From NCBI GenBank assembly GCA_030148705.1, contig JASBSY010000001.1:104181-168180 (forward strand): 64,000 nt of DNA, read 5' to 3'. Position 1 is the first letter of the stretch, and each line of letters opens with the position of its first letter. Made by a program: the position numbers and the translations under genes. Positions 1 through 8,555 of the stretch are shown here, piece after piece. The notes beneath the pieces were generated by a model. That model was given only the letters and a program-made list of their open reading frames with translations. It did no database searches and was not told the DNA's origin. This stretch comes from Pukyongia sp. GTDB taxonomy: Bacteria > Bacteroidota > Bacteroidia > Flavobacteriales > Flavobacteriaceae.

Positions 1-2343
1 TTTCCCGCAGGAAAACTTGGAAGAATTGCAGTTGAAATTGCGCCAAGCGACACCAATATAATCTATGCAGTGCTCGAAACCGAAGACAAAACCAAGAACG
101 GATTGTGGAAATCGACAGATGCAGGTGCAAGTTGGGAACATTTAAATTCGGATTTTGGGCTGACAGTAAGACCATTCTACTTTTCGAGAATAACTGTAGA
201 CCCGAGGAACCCTGATATTGTGGTAAAAGGCGGGCTGAACGGTTCGATTAGTCGTGACGGCGGAAAAACATTTAAGTCCTTGGGGAACATGCACAGCGAC
301 ATCCACGATGTGGTTTTTCACATCAATGACAGCGATGTGATGTATTCGGGGACCGATGGAGGAGTATATCGCTCCTGGAACGGAGGAACAACCTTCGAAA
401 TTGTTGAAAACTTACCGCTTTCCCAGTTCTATCACATTAGTGTAGATGATGCCGAACCTTATAATGTTTACGGAGGTTTACAGGACAACGGAAGTTGGTA
501 CGGGCCATCAAGCGCTCCCGGCGGGGTTAACGCCCGCGACTGGAACAGTGTTGGCTATGGCGATGGATTTAGAGTACTGAAACATCCTACAAAGAATATT
601 ATCTATTCCGAAATGCAAGGCGCCGAAAATGTATGGCGCTACGATGTGGATCGAAATCGGACCAAGACCATACAACCCCTTCCAAAGAAAGGAGATGCAA
701 AATTGCGCTTTAACTGGAATGCGCCTATGGCAGTAAGCCATCATGTTCCAGATCGATTCTATATGGGTAGTCAGTTTGTACATCGATCGGACGATATGGG
801 CGACAGCTGGACGATCATTTCTCCCGATCTTACCACCAACGATCCTACCAAACAGGATCAGTCCAATTCGGGGGGATTATCGGTAGATAACAGCGGAGCG
901 GAAAATCACACCACCATTTTTACAATTGCAGAATCGCCCCTGGATGAAAACATACTCTGGGTGGGAACAGACGATGGAAATGTGCAGCTAACTCAAGACG
1001 GCGGAAAAACGTGGAATAATGTTACCGCAAACCTAACCGGAATCCCGGCCAATACCTGGGTATATCATATCGAAGCCAGTGTTCACAACAAAGGAACAGC
1101 ATATGCGGTCTTTGAAGGCCATACCAAAGGAGATTTCAAGCCTTATGCATTAAAGACAACCGATTTTGGTAAAACGTGGAAATCGATTGTTTCGGATGAT
1201 ATACAGGATAATGCTTTTGTACGAAATATACAGGAGGATTATGTAAACGAGGATTTACTGTTTCTCGGGACCGAAATGGGGTTGTACGTCACAATTGATG
1301 GTGGCAAAAACTGGTCGCATTTTACTAACAATATGCCTCCGGTAGCTGTTCATTTCATCGATTTACAAAAACAAACCAACGACCTGGTTATGGGTACCCA
1401 CGGCCGGGGAGTAATTATAATAGACGATATCAGTCCGCTGAGAGAACTCGATCAGGAAGTATTGAATAAGGATGTACACTTCTTTGAAACCAAACCTTTC
1501 GTGATGGTCGAAGATAGTGGGTTTAGCGGAAATTTTGGAGGAGAGACCCAATTTGTTGGGGCTAACAAAAATACCGCTGCCAGGATCGTATATTACCTTA
1601 AAAAGCGTCATACCTTTGGGAAGATGACTATGGAAGTTCAGGATATGGAGGGAAATAAAGTAGTTTCATTGGATGCCGGGAAATCCAAAGGTATTAATGT
1701 AGTCTATTGGCCCTATACTACCAATATTCCAAAAATGGCCGAGGCCAAAACACTTTCTTTTGGTGGATTTACGGCACCCCGGGTAGCTGCAGGAACTTAT
1801 AAGGTGGTGCTTAAAAAAGGCAACGACACCTACGAACAGCTCATTGAATTGAAATACGACGATAAATCGCTTACCACCCTGGCAGAGCGTAAGGAACAGG
1901 AAGAATTTACCCGAAATATGTTCAACATGGTAGAAGATCTGGCATATATGGTATATGAGTTAAACGAATACCAGGATAAAGCACAGGAGGTGATAGATTC
2001 GAAGCCCAAGGGCAAGAAGCTTGCCCAAAAGACATATGATGCATTGGAAGAACTGAAAAAAGAGTTGGTTGTAACTACAGGTGATAATTATGTGGCATCT
2101 GCCGAGCCGCAACTTAGGGAGCGTATGGGGAACCTCTACTCCGGAATCGCATCCAGCTATGATCGCGTGTCCGGAGCACAAAAGGCCAACTATGATCTAA
2201 TCTCGGAAGAATGGCGGGAAGCACAGGTTAAATTCGCTGAGATCAAGAAGAAAGAAGTAGCCAAACTCCTGAGTTTTGTCGAGAAAAATGAAATTGAGTC
2301 CCCGGCAATTAAAAGTAAAGAGGAGTTTTTAGACAAAGATTAA
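1..2343 (+). CDS. BNR/sortilin-type beta-propeller repeat protein (5' end missing)
   Basis: The reading frame is open from the first base of the window, so the N-terminus lies outside it; 780 codons are visible. It carries repeated Asp-box/BNR motifs of the type S-x-D-x-G-x-T-W (for example SRDGGKTF, TQDGGKTW, TIDGGKNW), which form the blades of beta-propellers in sortilin/VPS10 and sialidase-like proteins. A C-terminal region after the propeller, from about residue 490, ends in a charged helical tail. Proteins of this family in Bacteroidota are usually about 1000 residues, exported, and loosely annotated as glycosyl hydrolases; no catalytic residues can be assigned here, so enzymatic activity is not claimed. 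A strong hairpin terminator follows. Confidence 0.85.
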   Translation, partial: FPAGKLGRIAVEIAPSDTNIIYAVLETEDKTKNGLWKSTDAGASWEHLNSDFGLTVRPFYFSRITVDPRNPDIVVKGGLNGSISRDGGKTFKSLGNMHSDIHDVVFHINDSDVMYSGTDGGVYRSWNGGTTFEIVENLPLSQFYHISVDDAEPYNVYGGLQDNGSWYGPSSAPGGVNARDWNSVGYGDGFRVLKHPTKNIIYSEMQGAENVWRYDVDRNRTKTIQPLPKKGDAKLRFNWNAPMAVSHHVPDRFYMGSQFVHRSDDMGDSWTIISPDLTTNDPTKQDQSNSGGLSVDNSGAENHTTIFTIAESPLDENILWVGTDDGNVQLTQDGGKTWNNVTANLTGIPANTWVYHIEASVHNKGTAYAVFEGHTKGDFKPYALKTTDFGKTWKSIVSDDIQDNAFVRNIQEDYVNEDLLFLGTEMGLYVTIDGGKNWSHFTNNMPPVAVHFIDLQKQTNDLVMGTHGRGVIIIDDISPLRELDQEVLNKDVHFFETKPFVMVEDSGFSGNFGGETQFVGANKNTAARIVYYLKKRHTFGKMTMEVQDMEGNKVVSLDAGKSKGINVVYWPYTTNIPKMAEAKTLSFGGFTAPRVAAGTYKVVLKKGNDTYEQLIELKYDDKSLTTLAERKEQEEFTRNMFNMVEDLAYMVYELNEYQDKAQEVIDSKPKGKKLAQKTYDALEELKKELVVTTGDNYVASAEPQLRERMGNLYSGIASSYDRVSGAQKANYDLISEEWREAQVKFAEIKKKEVAKLLSFVEKNEIESPAIKSKEEFLDKD

Positions 2344-2363
2344 TTAGTATCGATAATATTCAT

Positions 2364-2391
2364 AAAAACCCTGCAGTTGCAGGGTTTTTTT
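2364..2391 (+). terminator. Rho-independent terminator of the BNR repeat gene
   Basis: Perfect stem AAACCCTGCA / TGCAGGGTTT with a two-base loop, followed by a run of T, 20 bases after the stop codon. Confidence 0.85.
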
Positions 2392-2472
2392 GTTGAAAAC
2401 ATCGTTTATAACTTGTGCTTCATATTGCTTATAAGCTAGAGTGATTTCCTACTTTTATTAAAACCTTGTATC

Positions 2473-2880
2473 ATGGAAACCAGAGAAACTCTGTTACTTC
2501 ATCTAAGGCCCGAAATTCCTTCAGCAACCATTAACCCCTCAATGTCATCGGATGAAATATTTCAGAACCGAACCTTGCGGCCTGTTGTGAAACTGCAAAG
2601 TGAATTGCTTGTAGAAGTATTTCAGAATTACATCCGCAAACACAAGAATGTGTTTTACGACCTAACAATCGAAAAACGCCTTGACTACATTGAGAACGCG
2701 ATTCATAAGGATATGAAGTTTCGCAACTCGCTTAAAGGCATAATCATTGGTCAGTTCACCGTGACCGAATATCGGGATTACGCCACAAATTCGTCCGATC
2801 TTAACAAGCGAATGATGAATCTGGTAAAGGAGCGTTTAAAAAGCAATATTCAACTCTTAGAGTATCAGTACGCGCATTAG
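2473..2880 (+). CDS. conserved flavobacterial protein of unknown function
   Basis: A 135-residue soluble, highly charged and mostly helical protein with no signal peptide or membrane segment. From memory, near-identical proteins occur widely in Flavobacteriaceae, where some are labelled glyoxalase; nothing in this sequence (no metal-binding His/Glu pattern of the vicinal-oxygen-chelate fold) supports that label, so no function is assigned. The conserved-looking core is the stretch around KHKNVFYDL and KGIIIGQF. A near-consensus -7 element TACTTTTA sits at 2450-2457, 15 bases before the ATG. The last 24 bases overlap the 3' end of the convergent DUF3307 gene. Confidence 0.75.
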   Translation: METRETLLLHLRPEIPSATINPSMSSDEIFQNRTLRPVVKLQSELLVEVFQNYIRKHKNVFYDLTIEKRLDYIENAIHKDMKFRNSLKGIIIGQFTVTEYRDYATNSSDLNKRMMNLVKERLKSNIQLLEYQYAH

Positions 2881-3588
2881 GAATCCTATAATTATGGTGA
2901 GCGCAAAACTCATCAAGGTTCCTATAAGTACGTATTCGGTTTGCTTCCTGGCGCCGCTTTTGCTCTTATCGCTAAAGCGCAGTATGGATTTAGCCGCAAT
3001 CAGGAAACCTATTGCCGAGAAATTATCGGTGAGGACAAAGGTAAGAACGAGTATCCGTTCAAAGATTCCTATATACCTCCCGGCCTTTTTTAAGCTATTA
3101 AGGCCGTCTTCCTTGCTGATCTCCATTTGCCAGCGATGTGTGGCCTTTCCTATCACAAAACCAACCGGAAATATAACCAGCAGATAGCCAATGAGATAAA
3201 CAAGTGAGATTGTAGATGTAAAAAAGGATTCCGCAAAGGGCAGAATTTCCTGAAAATTATCAGTAAGAAGTAGCCAAACTAAGACCAGAACAACTAGATG
3301 CATAGCCTGGTCTGCCAGAAAATACTTTAAAGCATCGCTGTTTTTATTTAGTTTCCACAAGTCTATAAAGAAATGCGTAATTGTAATGATCAGCGCAGGC
3401 CACCAGAGCGACCACTGCTGCAGGATAAAATAGGTAAGTAAGCCGGCCAGTATTGCATGGATGTAAAGGAATGGGGTTCTCGCCTTCTTTTCCTGTTTGA
3501 TTTCGATCAATTTTTTAGATTGTAACACAAAATCTGTTACTAGATGTGCCAGCAGTAATTGAAGTGCCAGGATCAACTCTGTATTCAT
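2857..3588 (-). CDS. DUF3307 family membrane protein
   Basis: A 243-residue integral membrane protein with about six hydrophobic segments. The N-terminal part matches the DUF3307 pattern: HLVTDFVLQ near residue 15, a second His in YIHAILAG, a further polar motif HFFIDLWK, then DQAMHLVVL. These conserved His/Asp residues lie within membrane segments. Its ATG overlaps the stop codon of the SatD-like gene by four bases (ATGA), so the two are translationally coupled and should act together. The molecular function is unknown. The 3' end overlaps the convergent gene at 2473-2880 by 24 bases. Confidence 0.8.
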   Translation of the reverse strand: MNTELILALQLLLAHLVTDFVLQSKKLIEIKQEKKARTPFLYIHAILAGLLTYFILQQWSLWWPALIITITHFFIDLWKLNKNSDALKYFLADQAMHLVVLVLVWLLLTDNFQEILPFAESFFTSTISLVYLIGYLLVIFPVGFVIGKATHRWQMEISKEDGLNSLKKAGRYIGIFERILVLTFVLTDNFSAIGFLIAAKSILRFSDKSKSGARKQTEYVLIGTLMSFALTIIIGFLMRVLIL

Positions 3589-4259
3589 GGAAAATACTTT
3601 TTAATTACCCGCTCATATCGATTTAATAATATCTTTATCTCTTCCCAGCCCGATGCTTTCTTTCTGAGATTAATTGCTGCCTGGGAGCGGTTCAGTTTAT
3701 CGGCAATAGCACGTTCCTTATAATTGTTTAATAGAAAGTAGACCACTTCCGCCGATGAGATAGACCATCGACTTATAAGGCTGTCGAGCATTCTCATATG
3801 CACCAAAAACTCTTCATTCACCTCGGAAACAGAGGTGGTTAGCCTTATAGTTTCATTTTTTGCTTTCATTTCATCCAGTATTCTTCCAGAAAGCTGAAAA
3901 GCCTCTCCGTTGCTAATATGTATTGTCTTAGTATCGTAATGCCCCTCGCCTATCCCAATAGATATCCGGATATCGGTGATGGGCGTTTTATTCCTGCCAT
4001 TCCCCTCTTCGCTGTAGCTATTCACCAGCGCTTTAATTCTCAAAGCAAGTACAAGCGCACTACTCAGGTTCTCTGTTATACCCTGAAAACTGTCACCTCT
4101 AAACATGGAGAAATTAAGACTGTTGGCTGAACTATCATCCACTATGGTTTTAAACTCCAAGTTCAGTCGCTGAATAATCGCGTCCATATGCGGCTGAGAG
4201 TAACTGGAGGAGTCTACCAGATCCCCGGTAAGAACGGCTATTATTCCGGTTTTAGTCAT
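3585..4259 (-). CDS. SatD family protein: nucleotidyl-cyclase-like domain plus C-terminal helix-turn-helix
   Basis: 224 residues. The C-terminus (about 171-210) looks like a helix-turn-helix, including KERAIADKLNRSQAAINLR, as in SatD-family proteins. The N-terminal 145 residues follow the order of landmarks of class III nucleotidyl cyclases: an acidic first strand (TGDLVDSS, D13 and D16), a Gly-Asp hairpin (FRGDSFQ, D56), then RISIGIGEG (98-106) and AFQLSGR (120-126) where cyclases have IRIGIHxG and VNxAAR. That resemblance is my reading of motifs, not a database result. It is the first gene of a two-gene operon with the coupled DUF3307 membrane protein. The promoter is overlapped by palindromes, so autoregulation is likely. 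Whether it is an enzyme or a ligand sensor cannot be decided. Confidence 0.75.
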   Translation of the reverse strand: MTKTGIIAVLTGDLVDSSSYSQPHMDAIIQRLNLEFKTIVDDSSANSLNFSMFRGDSFQGITENLSSALVLALRIKALVNSYSEEGNGRNKTPITDIRISIGIGEGHYDTKTIHISNGEAFQLSGRILDEMKAKNETIRLTTSVSEVNEEFLVHMRMLDSLISRWSISSAEVVYFLLNNYKERAIADKLNRSQAAINLRKKASGWEEIKILLNRYERVIKKYFP

Positions 4260-4288
4260 CCGTTATCAAACTTTTTCCTTAATTAAAT

Positions 4289-4320
4289 CAAATATAAGTT
4301 ATTTTACTTATATAAACAAA
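4289..4320 (-). promoter_or_regulatory. promoter of the SatD-like/DUF3307 operon
   Basis: On the minus strand a -33 element TTTG (4320-4317) is separated by 20 bases from a perfect -7 element TATATTTG (4296-4289), matching the Bacteroidota consensus TTTG/TAnnTTTG. The start codon is 30 bases downstream. Confidence 0.75.
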
Positions 4321-4369
4321 TAATAAGCATAAACACTTATTTATATGTTACTTATGCAGATTTACTTAT
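4294..4369. promoter_or_regulatory. operator array: ATAAG-N8-CTTAT palindromes
   Basis: Two inverted repeats with identical geometry lie at 4294-4311 (arms ATAAGT/ACTTAT) and 4323-4340 (arms ATAAG/CTTAT), 29 bases apart. The first fills the space between the -33 and -7 elements and overlaps the -7 element; the second lies just upstream of the -33 element. Further ACTTAT half-sites occur at 4350-4355 and 4364-4369. This is the expected layout for a repressor bound as a dimer, and the SatD-like HTH protein encoded immediately downstream is the obvious candidate. Confidence 0.6.
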
Positions 4370-4377
4370 AACCCCAC

Positions 4378-5073
4378 TTAATGCTCAAGTAGAGAAACCC
4401 CATTGAGATCGGTTGTTAATACCTCACTCATATAGTCGAAAAATGGTCTGAGTAATAGATAATACCCCAGCAACTTATCGCGAAAATCCGGTGCCAGAAC
4501 CTCTGCATCTGTAAACTCATGAGTTACAAAATAGCTCTTCAGACGAATAAGATCGATGTTCGGATGATCTTTGCTGAAGCCTTTTGGTGCTGTTTTCACA
4601 GCATCCCGTTGTACAAAGCCGTTAAATGCCAATTTAAAGTCCTCGTGTTCAAGAATGTTACTAATAGGCCGTGCATCTGTCTCGAATTCTTTTCTAATTC
4701 TAAGGAGATCGGCGGTTTCCGGTTGAAAAAACCCCCCGGCCATTAGAGAATTCCCCGGTTCGATGCGCAGGTAATAACCCCCTCTTCTATGCGCCCCTGC
4801 CCTACTGAAACTAACACTTCGATGCACGTTATAAGGAGTCTTGTCTGGACTAAACCGAATATCGCGGTTAATTCGGAAGACCTTTACCTTTTCAATCTGG
4901 TCTTTTTCATTCAATCCCTGTTCCACCGAGGCATAGAACTGTTTTAAGGCCTTTTCATTTGCCTGATATTGTTTCTTATTCGCCTGCATCCAATCCTTGT
5001 CATTATTCAGTTTTAGCGCTTGCAGAAATGTAAAAACCGCCTTAGGGATTACCGCACTCATAATTTTTGGCAT
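4378..5073 (-). CDS. DUF2461 (TIGR02453) family protein
   Basis: 231 residues, cytosolic, no signal. It matches the TIGR02453/DUF2461 family by the segments NNDKDWMQANKKQY near residue 23, RINRDIRFSPDKTPYN near 67 and the glycine-rich GGYYLRIEPGNSLMAGGF. The biochemical role of the family is unknown. Two in-frame ATG codons are available (residues 1 and 5); the upstream one is taken. It is transcribed away from the small membrane-protein gene at 5143, and its 3' end abuts the SatD operator region. Confidence 0.85.
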   Translation of the reverse strand: MPKIMSAVIPKAVFTFLQALKLNNDKDWMQANKKQYQANEKALKQFYASVEQGLNEKDQIEKVKVFRINRDIRFSPDKTPYNVHRSVSFSRAGAHRRGGYYLRIEPGNSLMAGGFFQPETADLLRIRKEFETDARPISNILEHEDFKLAFNGFVQRDAVKTAPKGFSKDHPNIDLIRLKSYFVTHEFTDAEVLAPDFRDKLLGYYLLLRPFFDYMSEVLTTDLNGVSLLEH

Positions 5074-5142
5074 TAGAACATTAAATATACGCTTAAATTT
5101 TTTTCCGTACTTTTAATCTAATCAACCTTAAAACCGTGTATT

Positions 5143-5571
5143 ATGACTACGACTAAACCCAACACAGGATTTTGGATAATCGCTGTACTGGCGCTTCTTT
5201 GGAATTTAATGGGACTATTCCAATACCTGGCTACCACCCTAATGGCAGACACCGTAAATGAAGCCTTACCCGAAGAGCAGGTTGCTCTTATGGATTCGTT
5301 ACCTGCATGGTATACGTATCTGTTTGCCATAGCCGTAATTGCCGGAACATTGGCATCATTGTTAATGCTGCTTCGCAAGAAAGTGGCCGTGCCACTCTTC
5401 GGACTTTCATTAATCGCCGTTTTGGTACAAATGGGTTATTGGCTTTTTGCAACAGATGTGATGGAAGTAGTGGGAATGCAATCAGTGATCATGCCACTAA
5501 TCGTGATTACCATCGCTATATTCCTGTATTTCTATAATAAGGGTGCTGCGCAAAAAGGCTGGCTGAGATAA
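5143..5571 (+). CDS. small four-helix membrane protein of unknown function
   Basis: 142 residues with four hydrophobic segments (about 10-32, 52-76, 84-104 and 112-132) and a short soluble loop containing NEALPEEQVALMDSLPAWY between the first two. The layout is common in small Bacteroidota membrane proteins that are sometimes labelled sugar transporter, but nothing here supports transport. It is a single-gene unit: a near-consensus -7 element TACTTTTA lies at 5108-5115 and a shared terminator follows. Confidence 0.7.
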   Translation: MTTTKPNTGFWIIAVLALLWNLMGLFQYLATTLMADTVNEALPEEQVALMDSLPAWYTYLFAIAVIAGTLASLLMLLRKKVAVPLFGLSLIAVLVQMGYWLFATDVMEVVGMQSVIMPLIVITIAIFLYFYNKGAAQKGWLR

Positions 5572-5587
5572 AATATCGTTTAAGTAG

Positions 5588-5613
5588 AAAAAGCGGATGA
5601 AGATCCGCTTTTT
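5588..5613. terminator. bidirectional terminator between the small membrane-protein gene and corA
   Basis: Stem AAGCGGAT / ATCCGCTT with a GAAG tetraloop, flanked by A-runs on one side and T-runs on the other, placed between two convergent genes so it can serve both strands. Confidence 0.85.
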
Positions 5614-6708
5614 TTATAGCCATTTCTTTCTCTTAAAATACCATAGCATTCCTAAAAATACCAGTATCATCAATCCCCAGAGGTAATAATAGCCATATTT
5701 CATCTGTAATTCCGGGATGTTTTCGAAATTCATCCCGTAAATCCCCGCCATAAAGGTTAAAGGAATAAATATGGAAGCCATAATGGTTAATACCTTCATA
5801 ACCTCGTTCATTTTGTTGCTGATCGTAGACATATACATATCCATAAGACCCCATACCATTTCCCGGTACAGATCCACATTTTCACTCACCTGAACTATAT
5901 GATCGTAAAGATCCCTAATATAAGTAGTAGTTTTATCGTCAATCAGACCGGTATCTATCTTTTCTAATCTGTTAATCACTTCACGCAGAGGCACTATGGC
6001 TTTTCGAATTTTTAGCACTTCTTTTTTTAGATCCTGTATGTCGTGGGTAATATCATTATTAATATCATCATTAAACAACTGATCTTCAAGTACTTCAATC
6101 TTGTCACTTAAAGTTTCCATTACAGCAAAGTAGTTGTCGACCACTGCATCTAATAGCGCAAACATTAAATAATCGGCTCCTGAATTTCTTATACGCCCTT
6201 TGTCGTTTTCAATCCGTTCTCTAACTCCTCCGAACACATCCCCATCCGACTCCTGAAAAGTGAGCACATAATCCTTGCCCAGCACCATACTAACGTGTTC
6301 ATTTATAAATTCTGCATTATCATTATAATGCAGCATTTTGAATACTATAAACAGGTAATCAGTGTATTCATCAATCTTTGGGCGCTGAGTCGTAGTAACG
6401 ATATCTTCCTGAATAAGTGGGTGTAATTTAAAGTAATCGCCTAATTCTTCGATCTGAGCTGTGTTGCTCAATCCATCGATATTTATCCAGGTTACGTGTT
6501 CGGTATCTTTAAATTTAAAGGCATCGGCTATTTTTTCAGAAGCTACCTGCGAATAGTGTCGATTAGAATAATCGATAATCTCGAGCTTTGTAACTAACTT
6601 CTGTTTCTTTCCCTGATATGTAACCTGTCCCGGGATTTGGTTTTGGGCCTTTCTGCCAGGGATCTTGAAAATTTTCTTTTTTCGATTTTTACGCTTTGGT
6701 GGAGCCAT
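5614..6708 (-). CDS. corA: CorA family magnesium/cobalt transporter
   Basis: About 364 residues. It has a long soluble N-terminal domain with a charged coiled-coil stalk and two C-terminal membrane helices (IMASIFIPLTFMAGIYGMNF and YYYLWGLMILVFLGMLWYF). The pore signature YGMNF follows the first helix directly, as in pentameric CorA channels that admit Mg2+ or Co2+ across the inner membrane. The highly basic N-terminus (PPKRKNRKKK) is typical of flavobacterial members. I use the ATG at 6708 before the basic stretch; an ATG at 6720 is also in frame. Monocistronic, terminating in the shared hairpin. Confidence 0.92.
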   Translation of the reverse strand: MAPPKRKNRKKKIFKIPGRKAQNQIPGQVTYQGKKQKLVTKLEIIDYSNRHYSQVASEKIADAFKFKDTEHVTWINIDGLSNTAQIEELGDYFKLHPLIQEDIVTTTQRPKIDEYTDYLFIVFKMLHYNDNAEFINEHVSMVLGKDYVLTFQESDGDVFGGVRERIENDKGRIRNSGADYLMFALLDAVVDNYFAVMETLSDKIEVLEDQLFNDDINNDITHDIQDLKKEVLKIRKAIVPLREVINRLEKIDTGLIDDKTTTYIRDLYDHIVQVSENVDLYREMVWGLMDMYMSTISNKMNEVMKVLTIMASIFIPLTFMAGIYGMNFENIPELQMKYGYYYLWGLMILVFLGMLWYFKRKKWL

Positions 6709-6974
6709 ATAAAGATTCATTATAATTTTAAAGGTATGAAAAAGTATAGTTAGTGTCGCCTTTTATTCGGCTATCACATTTTATGTCAAGACGCGCACTG
6801 GTGGTATGTCTTTATTCTGGCTTCTCACAAGAACAGCAGATTGCAGTGAAGTTGTTGACTTCTCTGTGAAAAACATCTGAAATTAATTCCAATTGGCTTC
6901 GATATATTTTATAGATTTGGTAGAAATGCAGTAATAGTCAATAAAAACCCCGCAACCTCTGCCCCTTCACATAA

Positions 6975-7964
6975 ATGAAAAATTTTATAATTGCATTTTT
7001 AGTGTTCCTGGTTTGGTCTTTCTTCGGACTTTGGCTTTATACTGTACTACAACCGGATAATCCGGCCCTCACTGGGGATTCAGAAGTAGCTGCAAATAAC
7101 ACCTTGGAGACAGACAAAGAACTTGAGTCCTTGGAAAATATGAAAGAAACACAAACCGACTCCATCCTGATTACAAAAGCGTATGAGGAGGAACCGGTTG
7201 CAACTTCCACACAAGGACTAAAGGCGCTAAGCGAAACCGGGGATATCATTTTTTATTTTCCTGAAGGATTCAAAATCGTGAAAAATTCTTCGCGGGTCGA
7301 GATTCCGGCCGGTTTAATCGATTTTAAATACAAACTGAATACCTACTTCGTGGAGCACCCGAATACCGAATTGCATATTACGTCTCAATACAGTCCGGGA
7401 GAAAATATCGAAACGCCAAACCTGGGAATTAAGCGCGGTCAGTACCTAAAACAAATCCTTGCAAAAGCAGGGATTCCCTCCCAACGCATTGTAATTAAGC
7501 CGCATATCACCCAGATTGAATTTCAGCCCGACAACACTTATCGTCACAGCTTTTCTTTCAGCTTTAAGCCGTTGAACGATAAAAGGGTTAGCGCATTAAA
7601 ATATCAAATGCCGGAGGATCGAGTGGTATATCCTAATTTTTCTTCCCAGGGAATTTGGGAGAACGAGGATTTACGACTTTTGGCCAAGGATATATCAGAA
7701 ATTCTCATAGAAAACCCTAATTTGCATATAACGGTTATCGGGCATACCGATAATATTGGCAATGCCATAGACAATTATCGGCAAGGTCTCGAATACGCCA
7801 GGCAGGTGCGGTGGTACCTCGTAAATAAAACAGGTATAGATCGAAACAGGATATCTGCCGATTCCAAAGGCGAATCTGAACTAATTGCCGGCAACGATAC
7901 GGAGCGCGAACGAAATATTAACCGCCGTATTGAAATTAATTTTTACCAGGACACCTATGAATAA
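6975..7964 (+). CDS. OmpA-like peptidoglycan-binding domain protein, membrane anchored
   Basis: 329 residues. One N-terminal hydrophobic helix (residues 2-24) acts as a membrane anchor or uncleaved signal. It is followed by an acidic, low-complexity linker, a first region resembling a degenerate OmpA-like fold (about 90-195), and a clear OmpA C-terminal domain (about 225-325) with TVIGHTDNIG, a tyrosine-rich helix and the closing NRRIEINF. Such domains bind the diaminopimelate side chain of peptidoglycan in the periplasm. It is the first gene of a tight three-gene operon; its stop overlaps the next start by eight bases. The 254 bases upstream contain no recognisable gene. Confidence 0.82.
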   Translation: MKNFIIAFLVFLVWSFFGLWLYTVLQPDNPALTGDSEVAANNTLETDKELESLENMKETQTDSILITKAYEEEPVATSTQGLKALSETGDIIFYFPEGFKIVKNSSRVEIPAGLIDFKYKLNTYFVEHPNTELHITSQYSPGENIETPNLGIKRGQYLKQILAKAGIPSQRIVIKPHITQIEFQPDNTYRHSFSFSFKPLNDKRVSALKYQMPEDRVVYPNFSSQGIWENEDLRLLAKDISEILIENPNLHITVIGHTDNIGNAIDNYRQGLEYARQVRWYLVNKTGIDRNRISADSKGESELIAGNDTERERNINRRIEINFYQDTYE

Positions 7965-8553
7965 CATATCCGATTTTATTGAACAGCTCCCGGATCTGGC
8001 CGGAATATTCTTTCTTATGTTCAGCACATTTCTTATCGGGTATTTCGCGGCTTCCTGGTTTCAGAAAATAAAATTCCGAAGAATAATTGAACGACTCAAA
8101 AAAGAGGTGAATACTCTGAAGGTAAAAGATACAAAAGATCGCGATTTCGATACACTATTTACCGAAATGAAACCCAGGATCATCGAAGTGGTGAAACAAA
8201 CCCGCGACGAACTCGATGAACAGGAAGAAAATGAATTGTTGACTTCTTCCCAGGAATCTATTGCAGAAAAAGCTAGGACAACGTTTGTTTCATACACAGT
8301 GGATAAACCTGAATTGGATTTCGACAGCTTCGGCTATGCCGATCACGACAACAAAGACGACCTAACGAAGATCATGGGGATCGGGCCATATATTGAACAG
8401 AAACTCAACGAGATAGGGATTTGTAATTACGACCAGATAAGCAAACTCAAAGAATCCGATATCCGGGTAATTACAGAACTCATCGACTTCTTTCCGGGAA
8501 GAATTGAACGGGATAACTGGGTTGGCCAGGCGAAAGCACTCAAAGTCTATTAA
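7957..8553 (+). CDS. membrane-anchored protein with C-terminal helix-hairpin-helix-like domain
   Basis: 198 residues starting at the ATG at 7957, which overlaps the end of the OmpA-like gene. An in-frame ATG at 7885 would add a tail with no membrane-protein character inside the previous gene and is rejected. A transmembrane helix (about 13-36) is followed by a basic, coiled-coil-prone region and a C-terminal domain from about residue 140 with DLTKIMGIGPYIEQKLNEIG. This is the GIGPxIExKL pattern of helix-hairpin-helix domains seen in many envelope-associated bacterial proteins. Whether it touches DNA is doubtful given the membrane anchor. It is linked by a two-base gap to the symporter gene. 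Confidence 0.72.
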   Translation: MNNISDFIEQLPDLAGIFFLMFSTFLIGYFAASWFQKIKFRRIIERLKKEVNTLKVKDTKDRDFDTLFTEMKPRIIEVVKQTRDELDEQEENELLTSSQESIAEKARTTFVSYTVDKPELDFDSFGYADHDNKDDLTKIMGIGPYIEQKLNEIGICNYDQISKLKESDIRVITELIDFFPGRIERDNWVGQAKALKVY

Positions 8554-8555
8554 AT

